From the NCBI RefSeq assembly GCF_004363805.1, contig NZ_SNZP01000001.1, positions 1 through 64,000 of the forward strand: a stretch of 64,000 bases of DNA, in the 5' to 3' direction. The notes under the pieces are model-generated. The model was not told the DNA's origin, searched no databases, and saw only the letters and a list, made by a program, of their open reading frames with translations. Source of the stretch: Paludibacterium purpuratum. Its GTDB lineage: Bacteria; Pseudomonadota; Gammaproteobacteria; Burkholderiales; Chromobacteriaceae. Below, in pieces: positions 40,279 to 49,039 of this stretch (position 1 is its first letter; each line of letters starts with the position of its first letter). A program made the position numbers and the translations under genes.

Positions 40279-41125
40279 TATCGATTTGCATTTCCACTCG
40301 CGCGCCTCGGACGGCGCGCTGGCGCCGGCCGAGGTGATTGCCCGTGCGCATGAACGCGAAGCCAGTCTGGTGGCGTTGACCGACCACGATTGCCTGGCCG
40401 GCCTCGCCGAGGCGCGCGCCGAAGCGCAGAAGCTGGGGCTGCCGTTTCTCAACGGCGTCGAGGCTTCCGTGAGTTGGGGCGTCAAGGCGCAGACGGTGCA
40501 TATCGTCGGACTGGGCTTCGATCCGGACGATTCGACCTTGCGCGCCGGGCTCGATGGCGTGCGCCAGGGGCGTATCGACCGGGCGCACGAAATGGCTGCG
40601 CAGTTGGCGCGCGTCGGCATCGAAGGGGCGTTCGAAGGGGCGATGGTGTTCTGCGACAACCCGGATCAGATCAGCCGTACCCATTTCGCCCGCTTCCTGG
40701 TGGAGCAAGGCCATGTCAAGGATGTGCGCACGGTGTTCCGCAAATATCTGACGCCGGGTAAACCGGGGTATGTGCCGCACCGTTGGGCGACGCTTGCCGA
40801 TGCGGTGGGTTGGATCGTCGGCGCAGGCGGGGAGGCGGTGATCGCGCATCCCGGCCGTTACGAGATGGGGCGCACGTTGACCGAGCGGCTGATCGACGAA
40901 TTCAAGGCGGCGGGTGGCCGGGGCATCGAAGTGGCCAGCGGCAGCCACAGCCTGGACGATATGCACAAGTACGCGCTGATCGCGCAACGCTTCGATTTGT
41001 GGAGCAGTGCCGGCAGCGATTTCCATGCGCCGGGGGAGGGCTGCCGCGATGTCGGTCGCACCGACGACCTGCCGCCGATTTGCCGGCCGGTGTGGGAGCT
41101 GTTGGCCGACCGCATCGTGCGCTGA
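40271..41125 (+). CDS. rnm: PHP-domain 3',5'-nucleoside bisphosphate phosphatase / RNase AM (284 aa)
   Basis: A trinuclear-metal PHP phosphoesterase. Motif 1 is DLHFHSRASDG, motif 2 LTDHDC, then the Glu in NGVEAS, HPGRYE and the C-terminal SDFHAPG, all metal ligands in place. The Chromobacterium violaceum homologue was shown to dephosphorylate 3',5'-nucleoside bisphosphates, and E. coli YciV (RNase AM, Rnm) trims 5' ends of rRNA and short RNA. In E. coli yciV lies beside yciO as here. It overlaps the preceding gene by eight bases. Confidence 0.88.
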   Translation: MASIDLHFHSRASDGALAPAEVIARAHEREASLVALTDHDCLAGLAEARAEAQKLGLPFLNGVEASVSWGVKAQTVHIVGLGFDPDDSTLRAGLDGVRQGRIDRAHEMAAQLARVGIEGAFEGAMVFCDNPDQISRTHFARFLVEQGHVKDVRTVFRKYLTPGKPGYVPHRWATLADAVGWIVGAGGEAVIAHPGRYEMGRTLTERLIDEFKAAGGRGIEVASGSHSLDDMHKYALIAQRFDLWSSAGSDFHAPGEGCRDVGRTDDLPPICRPVWELLADRIVR

Positions 41126-41134
41126 GGAAAAGAA

Positions 41135-41755
41135 ATGGCTCAGTTTTTTGTGATTCACCCGGAAAATCCGCAGGCGCGGTTGATCCGCGAGGCGGTGAAG
41201 ATCCTCCAAGAGGGCGGGGTGATCGTCTATCCGACCGATTCCTGTTACGCGCTTGGCTGCCGCTTGGGCGACAAGCATGCGATGGAGCGTATTCTGTCGA
41301 TCCGGCAGGTGGATCAGAAGCACCACCTGACCTTGGTGTGCAACAATTTGTCGGAGTTGGCCAATTACGCCAAGGTCGATAACGCGCAGTTCCGCATGCT
41401 CAAGGCGGCGACGCCGGGTAGTTTTACTTTCATTTTGCAGGCGACGCGCGAGGTGCCGCGCCGCACTTTGCATCCCAAACGTTCGACCATTGGCTTGCGC
41501 GTACCGGATCACCCGGTTGCGCAGGCGCTGCTGCAGGAGTTGAACGAACCGATCCTCTCCTCGACACTGATGCTGCCGGGCGAGCCTGAGCCGTTGTGCG
41601 ATCCCTACGATATTCGCGATCGGCTGGAGCATCAGGTCGACTTGATTCTGGACGGCGGTTGGAGCGGAAGCGAGCCGACGACGGTGCTCGACTTGACCGA
41701 TGGGGTGACGCTGATCCGGCGCGGCAAAGGGGATCCAGCACTGTTCGGGTTGTAA
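41135..41755 (+). CDS. yciO: YciO, Sua5/TsaC-family protein (206 aa)
   Basis: A YrdC/Sua5-fold protein. The start of the fold is ILQEGGVIVYPTDSCYALGC; the KxR-type nucleotide contacts are in SIRQVDQKHHLTL and the RLxDP-like end in STIGLRVPDHP. Sua5/TsaC proteins make threonylcarbamoyl-AMP for tRNA t6A; YciO is the paralogue whose role is less clear. It starts nine bases after the PHP gene with AGGAAA as ribosome site. Confidence 0.88.
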   Translation: MAQFFVIHPENPQARLIREAVKILQEGGVIVYPTDSCYALGCRLGDKHAMERILSIRQVDQKHHLTLVCNNLSELANYAKVDNAQFRMLKAATPGSFTFILQATREVPRRTLHPKRSTIGLRVPDHPVAQALLQELNEPILSSTLMLPGEPEPLCDPYDIRDRLEHQVDLILDGGWSGSEPTTVLDLTDGVTLIRRGKGDPALFGL

Positions 41756-41785
41756 TTCAGTGCCGAATTTTAGAAACGAGAGTCC

Positions 41786-42442
41786 ATGGATACATTGAAC
41801 TTACTGCAGAAGATTTCCGTTTATGCGCTGCCGATCCTGTTGGCGATCACCGTGCACGAGGCGGCGCACGCTTACGCCGCCAAACGCTTCGGCGACCCGA
41901 CCGCCTATGTGCTGGGACGCATGACGCTCAACCCGCTCAAACACATCGATCCGTTCGGCACCATCCTGTTGCCGTTGCTGTGCTTGTCGGTCGGCGGTTT
42001 CATCTTCGGCTGGGCCAAGCCCGTGCCGGTCAATTTCGGCGCGCTGAAGAACCCGCGCTTCGGCGGTCTCTGGGTGGCCGCCGCCGGGCCGGGCGCCAAC
42101 TTGGCGATGGCGCTGATCTGGACCTTGCTGTTCAAGCTGGCGCTGGCGATGGCCAACGGCTATAGCGAACCGCTGGCGCTGATGAGCCAGGCCGGCATGA
42201 CGATCAATGTGATGCTGATGGCGCTTAATCTGCTGCCGATCCTGCCGCTCGATGGCGGCCGTATTTTGGAGAGCCTGCTGCCGCGCCCGCTAGCCTGGCA
42301 ATACTCGCGACTCGAACCCTATGGCATGTGGGTGCTGATCGGCCTGATGGTGCTCGGCCAGTTCGGCGGGGTGAATGTGCTGTCCTTGCTGTTATCGCCG
42401 CTGGTGCGGCTGATGTACGGCCTGCTGAACATGATGTTGTAA
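41786..42442 (+). CDS. site-2 protease family (M50) integral membrane metalloprotease (218 aa)
   Basis: A short intramembrane zinc protease of the group without a PDZ domain. The zinc site is HEAAH at ~24-28 in the first helix and the third ligand is in NLLPILPLDGGRI near residue 150. About six membrane segments. Substrate unknown. It sits between yciO and scpA, close to both, an arrangement common in beta-proteobacteria. ACGAGAG-like bases precede the ATG. Confidence 0.88.
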   Translation: MDTLNLLQKISVYALPILLAITVHEAAHAYAAKRFGDPTAYVLGRMTLNPLKHIDPFGTILLPLLCLSVGGFIFGWAKPVPVNFGALKNPRFGGLWVAAAGPGANLAMALIWTLLFKLALAMANGYSEPLALMSQAGMTINVMLMALNLLPILPLDGGRILESLLPRPLAWQYSRLEPYGMWVLIGLMVLGQFGGVNVLSLLLSPLVRLMYGLLNMML

Positions 42443-42445
42443 CCC

Positions 42446-43288
42446 ATGAGCGGCGTCTCCGACGACGGTTTCACGCTTGAGGCGCCGGTGTTGCCGGACG
42501 GTGTGCCGCTGGCGCACGTGTTCGGCGAACCGGTATTGGCGTTGCCGCAGGATTTGTTTATCCCGCCCGATGCGCTCAAGGTGATCCTGGAGAGTTTCGA
42601 GGGGCCGCTCGATCTGCTGTTGTACTTGATCCGCAAGCAGAATTTGAACGTGCTGGATATTCCGATGGCGCCGATCACCTCGCAATACATGGCGTATATC
42701 GATGCCATGCAGCATGAGCGTCTTGAGTTGGCTGCCGAGTATCTGCTGATGGCGGCGCTATTGATCGAGATTAAGTCGCGCCTGCTGCTGCCGCGCCCGC
42801 CGCGCGAGGACGAGGCCGAAGTGGAGGATCCGCGCGCCGAGCTTGCGCGCCGGCTGTTGGAGTACGAACAGATGAAGCTCGCGGGCTTGGCGCTCGACCA
42901 ATTGCCGCAAGCCGAGCGCGATTTCGTTTGGCTGGCGGTGTTGTTGGAACAGACCGCGGAGACGCGTTTGCCGGATGTGACGCCGGTCGATCTGCGTCAG
43001 GCCTGGCTATCGATCCTGTCGCGCGCCGCGCGCAACCGCCATCACCAGGTGACCACTGACCAGCTGTCGGTGCGCGAGCAGATGAGCTGGATTCTGCGCC
43101 AGGTCGACGGTCGAGATTATGTGCCGTTCGAGGCATTGTTCGAGATCGAGCGGGGCGTGTCGTACCTGGTGGTCAATTTCATCGCCATTCTGGAACTGGT
43201 GAAGGAGGGGCTGCTGCGGGTCAGCCAGGAGGCGGCGTACCTGCCGATTTACGTGCGCAGTGCCAATACCGCGACCGAGCCGGCGTAA
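42446..43288 (+). CDS. scpA: ScpA, segregation and condensation protein A (280 aa)
   Basis: ScpA is the kleisin that bridges Smc heads. The N-terminal motif LESFEGPLDLLLYLIRKQNLNVLDI binds Smc/ScpB, and the C-terminal winged helix (FEALFEIERGVSYLVVNFIAILELVKEGLL) binds the Smc head. An N-terminal extension of about 45 residues precedes the kleisin domain. It starts three bases after the protease stop. scpB follows 76 bases on, giving the usual pair. Confidence 0.93.
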   Translation: MSGVSDDGFTLEAPVLPDGVPLAHVFGEPVLALPQDLFIPPDALKVILESFEGPLDLLLYLIRKQNLNVLDIPMAPITSQYMAYIDAMQHERLELAAEYLLMAALLIEIKSRLLLPRPPREDEAEVEDPRAELARRLLEYEQMKLAGLALDQLPQAERDFVWLAVLLEQTAETRLPDVTPVDLRQAWLSILSRAARNRHHQVTTDQLSVREQMSWILRQVDGRDYVPFEALFEIERGVSYLVVNFIAILELVKEGLLRVSQEAAYLPIYVRSANTATEPA

Positions 43289-43364
43289 ACTGGCGGCAAC
43301 ATCTCCCCACTCAGCTGATTTTTCATGTAAAATCCGCAGCTTCCCGCATTTCTGCACGTGACCC

Positions 43365-43940
43365 ATGTCCATGACGGGCGACCCGACCCATTTCAAGACC
43401 GTTCTCGAAACCGCCCTGCTGACGGCGAGCGAGCCATTGTCGGTCGGCCAACTGAAAAAGCTGTTTGCCGAGGAGGTCGCGGCGGCGGCGATCAACGATG
43501 CGCTGGATGAGATCCAGCGTGCCTGGCTTGGGCGCGGGGTCGAGCTTGTGCGCTTGTCGTCGGGCTGGCGCTTTCGTGCTCGCACGGAGTTGACGCCTTA
43601 TTTGGCGCGGCTCAATCCGGAAAAACCGCCGCGCTACTCGCGTGCGGTCATGGAAACCTTGGCGATTATTGCCTATAAGCAACCTGTTACGCGCGGCGAC
43701 ATCGAGTCGATCCGCGGCGTGACGGTATCGACCGGGGTGGTGCAGACGCTGCTGGAACGTGCCTGGATCGAAGTGATCGGGCACAAGGAAGTACCGGGCC
43801 GACCCGGCCTCTATGCCACCACGCGCAAGTTTCTCGACGATCTGGGCCTGAACTCGCTCGGCGATCTGCCGCCGTTGGCCGAGTTGGGCGCCTTGGTGGT
43901 GCCGGGTATCGAGCCGGACGACTCGCCCCTGGATAGTTGA
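43365..43940 (+). CDS. scpB: ScpB, segregation and condensation protein B (191 aa)
   Basis: A dimeric winged-helix partner of ScpA in the Smc condensin. The signature [18 protein letters not shown] opens the first winged helix, and [23 protein letters not shown] the second. Normal length. Two ATG codons (43365, 43371) are close together and neither has a strong ribosome site. rluB follows 45 bases later, a conserved scpA-scpB-rluB order. Confidence 0.92.
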   Translation: MSMTGDPTHFKTVLETALLTASEPLSVGQLKKLFAEEVAAAAINDALDEIQRAWLGRGVELVRLSSGWRFRARTELTPYLARLNPEKPPRYSRAVMETLAIIAYKQPVTRGDIESIRGVTVSTGVVQTLLERAWIEVIGHKEVPGRPGLYATTRKFLDDLGLNSLGDLPPLAELGALVVPGIEPDDSPLDS

Positions 43941-43985
43941 AGGGGTTATGGGCGTGGGGACACGCTCCAATGAATAGGAATCGAC

Positions 43986-45227
43986 ATGTCTAAAGGACAA
44001 AACAATCGCGCCCGCCAACCGGTGGCGCGTGTCAAAGGCCGCGAGACGAGCCAGCCGCGCAATCCGGCTGGTAGCGGCAAGCCGGGAGGCTCGTCGTTCA
44101 TCAAATCCAAACCGGCGCAATTGCCGCCGGGTTCCGGCAAGCAAACCCCGTTGGGCAAGAAGCCGGCGAGCGGTCGCACCGTCCCGGGCGGCGCACCGTT
44201 TGCGCGCCGCGACGAGCGTGCGCCACTGGAACGCGCCCCGCTGGAACGTACCAGACGGGATGAGCGTGCCCCGCTGGATCGTACCAGACGGGACGAGCGC
44301 GCGCCCTACGCACGCGATAAACGCGAAGAAGTCCGCCCGCCGCGCGACGAGCGCACGCCGGCCCCCAAGGTGGCGCGCGCCAAGAAACTGATGCTGCGCG
44401 ATCCGGGGCAGAAAATGCAGGAGCGGGCGCGCCAGCTGCGCGAAACCCGCGTCGATTACGATCGTATCGAGCCTGTGCGGGTACAGAAGGCACTGGCCCA
44501 GTCGGGCGTCGGCTCGCGCCGCGAAATGGAAGAGTGGATCGAGGCCGGCCTAGTGCTGGTCAACGGCAAGAAGGCGACGCTGGGCGACAAGGTCGGGCCG
44601 CACGACCGCGTGACCGTCAAGGGCAGCTCGATCAAGCTGAAGTGGGCCGACCGCTTGCCGCGCGTGATCCTGTATCACAAGCAGGAGGGCGAAATCGTGT
44701 CGCGCGACGATCCGCAAGGCCGCGTGACGGTATTCGATCGCCTGCCTCAGGCCAAGAGCAGCCGCTGGGTGGCGGTGGGCCGGCTTGACGTGAATACCAG
44801 CGGCTTGATGATCATCACCACCAGCGGCGAATTGGCCAACAATATGATGCACCCGAGCTTCGAAGTGGAGCGCGAGTATGCGGTGCGCGTGCTGGGCGAA
44901 GTGACCGACGAGCAGCGCCGCGAGATGTGCAAGGAAATCGAGCTGGAGGACGGCCCGGCGCGTTTCGATCGCATCATCGACCAGGGGGGCGAGGGCAGCA
45001 ATCATTGGTACCGGGTGGTGCTCAAGGAAGGCCGCAATCGCGAAGTGCGTCGTATGTTCGAGCACTTCGGCCTGCAGGTCAGCCGCTTGATGCGGGTGCG
45101 CTTCGGCCAAATCGGCCTGCCGCCGCGCCTGAAGCGCGGGCAGTTCTACGAACTCAACGAAGTCGAAGTGGCCGCGGTGATGAAGTGGGCTCACCTGACC
45201 ATGACCGGCGGCAAGCCGCGTCGCTGA
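43986..45227 (+). CDS. rluB: RluB, 23S rRNA pseudouridine synthase with long basic N-terminal arm (413 aa)
   Basis: Makes the conserved pseudouridine in helix 90 of 23S rRNA (2605 in E. coli). Residues ~1-150 are a low-complexity basic arm rich in Arg, Pro, Lys and Glu with 11-residue tandem repeats (TRRDERAPLDR). The S4 domain follows (VRVQKALAQSGVGSRREMEEWI) and then the RsuA-type catalytic domain with GRLDVNTSGLMIITTSGELA, where the Asp is catalytic. AGGA precedes the ATG by nine bases. A terminator at 45247-45285 ends it just before greB. Confidence 0.92.
   Translation: MSKGQNNRARQPVARVKGRETSQPRNPAGSGKPGGSSFIKSKPAQLPPGSGKQTPLGKKPASGRTVPGGAPFARRDERAPLERAPLERTRRDERAPLDRTRRDERAPYARDKREEVRPPRDERTPAPKVARAKKLMLRDPGQKMQERARQLRETRVDYDRIEPVRVQKALAQSGVGSRREMEEWIEAGLVLVNGKKATLGDKVGPHDRVTVKGSSIKLKWADRLPRVILYHKQEGEIVSRDDPQGRVTVFDRLPQAKSSRWVAVGRLDVNTSGLMIITTSGELANNMMHPSFEVEREYAVRVLGEVTDEQRREMCKEIELEDGPARFDRIIDQGGEGSNHWYRVVLKEGRNREVRRMFEHFGLQVSRLMRVRFGQIGLPPRLKRGQFYELNEVEVAAVMKWAHLTMTGGKPRR
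44248..44313 (+). repeat. 33-bp tandem repeat in the rluB arm
   Basis: GTACCAGACGGGA occurs at 44248 and 44281, a 33-base period encoding an 11-residue unit; a more degenerate copy lies just upstream. Such arms can vary in length by slippage. Confidence 0.7.
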
Positions 45228-45246
45228 GCCGCTTGACTTGAATTCG

Positions 45247-45285
45247 AACCCCCAGGCGCCTACCTTAGCGCTTGGGGGTTTTTAT
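45247..45285 (+). terminator. strong terminator between rluB and greB
   Basis: AACCCCC plus GCGC (45247-45258) pairs with GCGC plus GGGGGTT (45267-45280), with two unpaired bases, then a T-rich run. It ends only about 15 bases before the greB start, so greB either has a promoter inside this structure or is expressed by read-through. Confidence 0.85.
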
Positions 45286-45300
45286 TTTCTGGGCTTTATG

Positions 45301-45858
45301 ATGAACAAGGCTTTTACCAAAGAGCAGGACGATGACGCGGAAGACGATCTTCCCGCCGAGCAGCGCTTGCCCGTCAGTAGTAAGAATTACCTGACTCCTG
45401 GCGGCTGGCGACGCCTGAAGGAAGAGCTGTATCACCTGGTGCATCGCGAGCGGCCGGAAATCGTGCAGGTGGTCAACTGGGCCGCCGGCAATGGCGATCG
45501 CTCCGAGAATGGCGATTACATTTACGGTAAGCGCCGCTTGCGCGAAATCGACCGCCGTATCCGCTTTTTGACCAAGCGGCTGGAGATCGCCGAAGTGGTC
45601 GATCCGGAGACGCGCCCGCCGACCGACCAGATCTTCTTTTCCGCCACGGTGCTCATCGCTCGCGGCAATGGCCAGGAGCAATTGCTGCGCATTGTCGGCG
45701 TGGACGAGACCGACCTGTCGAAGAACCACATCAGCTGGATCTCGCCGATTGCCCGAAGCCTGCTGAAGGCTCGCGAGGGCGATACGGTACTGTTTCGCGG
45801 TCCGGATGGCGACGAGGACATCGATATCCTGGAAGTGCGCTACGAAAAGATCGAGTAA
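45301..45858 (+). CDS. greB: GreB, transcript cleavage elongation factor (185 aa)
   Basis: GreB rescues backtracked RNA polymerase by stimulating transcript cleavage. The N-terminal coiled-coil tip has the acidic pair in DRSENGDYIYGKRRLREIDRR (D and E), a motif that separates GreB from GreA; the C-terminal FKBP-like domain contains IVGVDETDLSKNHISWISPIA. An additional acidic N-terminal stretch (EQDDDAEDD) precedes it. ATG 45298 and 45301 are both possible. There is no good ribosome site because the rluB terminator lies directly upstream. Confidence 0.92.
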   Translation: MNKAFTKEQDDDAEDDLPAEQRLPVSSKNYLTPGGWRRLKEELYHLVHRERPEIVQVVNWAAGNGDRSENGDYIYGKRRLREIDRRIRFLTKRLEIAEVVDPETRPPTDQIFFSATVLIARGNGQEQLLRIVGVDETDLSKNHISWISPIARSLLKAREGDTVLFRGPDGDEDIDILEVRYEKIE

Positions 45859-45860
45859 TA

Positions 45861-45890
45861 CGAAAAACGGCCCGATTCGGGCCGTTGCTT
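45861..45890. terminator. convergent terminator between greB and oxyR
   Basis: AACGGCCCG (45866-45874), loop ATT, CGGGCCGTT (45878-45886). A5 on the left gives a T-run on the minus strand, so it ends the min-oxyR transcript and may also stop greB. Confidence 0.85.
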
Positions 45891-45910
45891 CAACGCTCGG
45901 ACGAACGCTT

Positions 45911-46855
45911 TCAAAGCGTGAGCGGCGCAGGCAGATCGGTCAGCATGGAGACTTCCGGCAGGCCGGAATGGAAGATCGCCTGTTGCAGCGTCTCGATCGC
46001 CTTGCGGCGGAAGAACTGTTTGCGCGTCACCAGCAATACGCGGCGTTCGGGCACCGGAGCCTTGAACGGGCGTATCGACAGCAATGGTTCGTCGGCGGGG
46101 CTGACCGAAGTGGCCGGCATCACGGTGATGCCGATGCCGCTCGCCACCATGTGGCGGATGGTGTTGAGCGAGCTGCCCTGCAACATGCCGGCGAGCCCAT
46201 GGCCATGATTCTGCCGGCTGGCCAGGTCGCTGCAAGCTTGCAGCACCTGGTCGCGGAAGCAGTTGCCCTGGGTGAGCAGCAGTACGCTCTGCTGCGATAG
46301 CTGAGCGGTCTCCACCCGTTCGAGCTTTTCCCACGGATGACCTTTGGGCGTCGCCACCACGAACGGTTCGTCGTACAGCGGCCAGGCGATGGTGCCGGGC
46401 TCATCGAACGGGTCGGCGACAATGACCGCGTCGACTTCGCCGCGCTTGAGCATTTCCGCCAGGCGTGCGGTGTAATTCTCTTCGATGATCAGCGGCATGT
46501 CGGGCGCCAATTGGCGTAGCGCCGGAATCAGGCGCGGCAGCAGATAGGGCCCGATGGTGAAGATGACGCCGAGCTTGAGCGGGCCGACCAGTTCGTTCTG
46601 GTGCTCGCCCGCCAGGCGCTTGATGGTGTCCGCCTCTTCCAGCACGCGCTGAGCCTGTTCGACGACGCGTTCGCCGATTTCGGTCACGCTGACTTCCTGG
46701 CCGCCGCGCTCGAATAGCGTGACGCCCAGTTCGTCCTCCAGCTTCTTGATGGCGATCGACAGCGTCGGCTGGCTGACGAAGCAGCCCTGTGCCGCGCGGC
46801 CGAAGTGCCGTTCGCGTGCCACGGCCACGATGTAGCGCAGTTCGGTTAGCGTCAT
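45911..46855 (-). CDS. oxyR: OxyR, peroxide-sensing LysR-type regulator (314 aa)
   Basis: Activates peroxide defence genes when its two cysteines form a disulfide. C199 (GNCFRDQ) and C208 (LQACSD) fall at exactly the numbering and spacing of E. coli OxyR, strong evidence for the assignment. The N-terminal LysR helix-turn-helix is FGRAAQGCFVSQPTLSIAIKK. It starts six bases after minE and is the last gene of a minCDE-oxyR operon, the arrangement also described in Neisseria gonorrhoeae. Confidence 0.93.
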   Translation of the reverse strand: MTLTELRYIVAVARERHFGRAAQGCFVSQPTLSIAIKKLEDELGVTLFERGGQEVSVTEIGERVVEQAQRVLEEADTIKRLAGEHQNELVGPLKLGVIFTIGPYLLPRLIPALRQLAPDMPLIIEENYTARLAEMLKRGEVDAVIVADPFDEPGTIAWPLYDEPFVVATPKGHPWEKLERVETAQLSQQSVLLLTQGNCFRDQVLQACSDLASRQNHGHGLAGMLQGSSLNTIRHMVASGIGITVMPATSVSPADEPLLSIRPFKAPVPERRVLLVTRKQFFRRKAIETLQQAIFHSGLPEVSMLTDLPAPLTL

Positions 46856-46861
46856 GGTGTC

Positions 46862-47128
46862 TTAGCGATTCTTTTCCGGCAGGACGATGTTGACCTCCAG
46901 GACTTCGAAGTTGTCCTGGCGCTCCAGTTGTACCTTGATATCGTCCTGGTTGATCGATACGTACTTGGAAATCACTTCCACCAGTTCGCGCTGCAGCGCC
47001 GGCAGATAGTCGGGCGTCGAGCCGGCGCCACGGCCGCTGCGCTCGTGCGCCAGGATGATCTGCAGTCTTTCGCGTGCGATATCGGCCGATTTTTGGCGTT
47101 TGCCGAAAATTCTTTCAATGAGCGTCAT
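46862..47128 (-). CDS. minE: MinE, cell division topological specificity factor (88 aa)
   Basis: Drives MinD off the membrane and sets MinCD oscillation. The N-terminal amphipathic helix ([18 protein letters not shown]) targets the membrane; the anti-MinCD segment is [12 protein letters not shown]; the dimerisation part is [19 protein letters not shown]. It starts three bases after minD with AAGG as ribosome site. Confidence 0.93.
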   Translation of the reverse strand: MTLIERIFGKRQKSADIARERLQIILAHERSGRGAGSTPDYLPALQRELVEVISKYVSINQDDIKVQLERQDNFEVLEVNIVLPEKNR

Positions 47129-47131
47129 ACC

Positions 47132-47944
47132 TTAGCCTCCGAACAGGCGCTTGAGGAGACCGGTCTTCGGTGCATCGAGGAAACGCATCGGGCAGTCGCG
47201 GCCCAAGAAACGAGACACCACGTCGGTATAGGCCTCGGCGACGTCGGTACCCTTCATGTGAATGGCGGGATTACCGGCGTTGGATGCCTGCAGCACCACT
47301 TGCGATTCAGGAATCACGCCGATCAGCGACACGCGCAGGATTTCCTTGACGTCGTCCACCGACAGCATTTCGCCCTTTTCCACTCGGCTTGGCGAGTAGC
47401 GGGTCAGCAGCAAGTGCTCCTTGACCGGCTCGCGGCCTTCCAGCGCGCGTTTCGATTTGGCCGACAGGATGCCCAGGATGCGATCGGAGTCGCGTACCGA
47501 GGACACTTCGGGGTTGGTGACGATGACGGCTTCGTCGGCGAAGTACAGCGCCAACAGCGCGCCCTTTTCGATACCGGCCGGCGAGTCGCATACGATGTAC
47601 TCGAAGTTCATCTCGGCCAATTCTTTGAGCACCTGCTCGACGCCCTCTTCGGTGAGCGCATCCTTATCGCGGGTCTGCGACGCGGGGAGGATGTACAGGT
47701 TGTCGCAGTTCTTGTCTTTGATCAGCGCCTGGTTCAGCGTGGCTTCTTTATTGACCACGTTGATCAGGTCGTACACCACGCGGCGTTCGCAACCCATGAT
47801 CAGATCGAGATTGCGCAAGCCGACGTCGAAGTCGATGACGGCCGTCTTGTGGCCGTTCAGTGCCAGGCCGGAGGCGAAGCTGGCGCTGGTGGTGGTCTTG
47901 CCGACCCCGCCCTTGCCCGATGTCACGACAATGATTTTTGCCAC
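47132..47944 (-). CDS. minD: MinD, septum-site determining ATPase (270 aa)
   Basis: The membrane ATPase of the Min system. The deviant Walker A SGKGGVGKTTTSA is intact, switch I is DFDVGLRNLD and the C-terminal amphipathic membrane-targeting helix ends TGLLKRLFGG. The start is GTG at 47944 (VAKIIVVTSG), preceded by AGGGAA at seven bases; an in-frame ATG at 47968 adds eight residues but has no ribosome site. It lies between minC and minE. Confidence 0.94.
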   Translation of the reverse strand: MAKIIVVTSGKGGVGKTTTSASFASGLALNGHKTAVIDFDVGLRNLDLIMGCERRVVYDLINVVNKEATLNQALIKDKNCDNLYILPASQTRDKDALTEEGVEQVLKELAEMNFEYIVCDSPAGIEKGALLALYFADEAVIVTNPEVSSVRDSDRILGILSAKSKRALEGREPVKEHLLLTRYSPSRVEKGEMLSVDDVKEILRVSLIGVIPESQVVLQASNAGNPAIHMKGTDVAEAYTDVVSRFLGRDCPMRFLDAPKTGLLKRLFGG

Positions 47945-47972
47945 GTGTGGTTCCCTATTGAATGTCAATCGG

Positions 47973-48692
47973 TTATTCGCCGAGCGCGGTCATCACCAGG
48001 CGCTCGTTCTCCAGGAAAATCTGGGTAGCCTTGCCGCGAATGCTGTCGGGCAGGGCCTGTTCGATAGTGCGGTAGACGCCGGCAATGGAGACCAGCTCGG
48101 CTTCCATATTGCGTGCGAAGATGCGCGCCGCGGTATTGCCGCGTGCACCGGCCAAGGCACGGCCGCGCAGCGGCGCATACACATGGATGTCGCCGTCGGC
48201 GATGATTTCGGCGCCGGCGCTGACCATGGCCAATACCACCAGATTGCTGCCTTTTGCGTAGATCTGTTGGCCAGCGCGCACAGGGCGCTCGACCAACATG
48301 GTCGGTACCGGGGTCGGTTCTGCCGCGGGCTTGGCTGGCTTGGCGGGCGCCGGCGCGGCGGCCGGCTTGTCGGCGCGCGGTGCGTCGCCTAGATAGACCA
48401 GGTCATGCTGTGCCGCCAAGGCCGCCAGGGCGGAAGATGGGTGGCGCAGCCCGACAACGCGCAAGCCGTGCTGGCGCAATAGCGGCAGTAAACGGCCGAG
48501 GTCGAGCTGTTCGGGGTTTTCGAGGCCCTCGAGATCGATGACGAAAGCTTCGCCACCCAGTGCCGAACGCTGACCGAAGCGCTGTGCCAAGGCCTGCGTG
48601 AGCGTTTCCAGGTCGGTTGTGCGAGGTATCAGCGCCAGCAAATCGAGGCTGGCGGATTTGATGTCGAATATATTGCTTGCTGCTTGGCTCAT
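47973..48692 (-). CDS. minC: MinC, septum-site determining protein (239 aa)
   Basis: Inhibits FtsZ assembly away from midcell. N-terminal FtsZ-binding domain at ~1-110, an Ala/Pro linker (~112-135) and the C-terminal beta-helix that binds MinD, with the motif GAEIIADGDIHVYAPLRGRALAGARG. Start ATG 48692 with AAAGG upstream; the open frame to 48758 is not supported. First gene of the min-oxyR operon; its promoter must lie in 48693-48900. Confidence 0.93.
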   Translation of the reverse strand: MSQAASNIFDIKSASLDLLALIPRTTDLETLTQALAQRFGQRSALGGEAFVIDLEGLENPEQLDLGRLLPLLRQHGLRVVGLRHPSSALAALAAQHDLVYLGDAPRADKPAAAPAPAKPAKPAAEPTPVPTMLVERPVRAGQQIYAKGSNLVVLAMVSAGAEIIADGDIHVYAPLRGRALAGARGNTAARIFARNMEAELVSIAGVYRTIEQALPDSIRGKATQIFLENERLVMTALGE

Positions 48693-49039
48693 GATGCCTT
48701 TGGATAGATTTCTTTTATGGGTGGCAGTGTACTTCCTTGTGCGGGAGCTTTCAATCAATCCGCCAGAATTGTCCTACGGAATTGAGGCTTTTGACCGTCG
48801 TATTGCTGCGCGGCAACAGACCTGCTCCAAAGGGTAGGTGGCTGGGGGCGATGCTTCTGTAATGATATTGGAATGAACTTGTCGTAAAAATGATGCGGAA
48901 TTAGTGAGTTGTGCGCTTGTGCGCCGCAATAATGGTTGACGGAAGATTTCCGTGTGCGTAAAGTTTGATTGTGCGGTGCAACAAATGCAGGCTTGATGTT
49001 CTCGCGGCAAGATCTGTCTAACTTATGTAGGAGCTATCC
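48693..49039. other. divergent promoter region between minC and the phasin gene
   Basis: About 350 bases with no supported gene; short frames here lack ribosome sites. It must carry promoters for min-oxyR (minus) and the phasin (plus). No box was firmly recognised. Confidence 0.4.
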
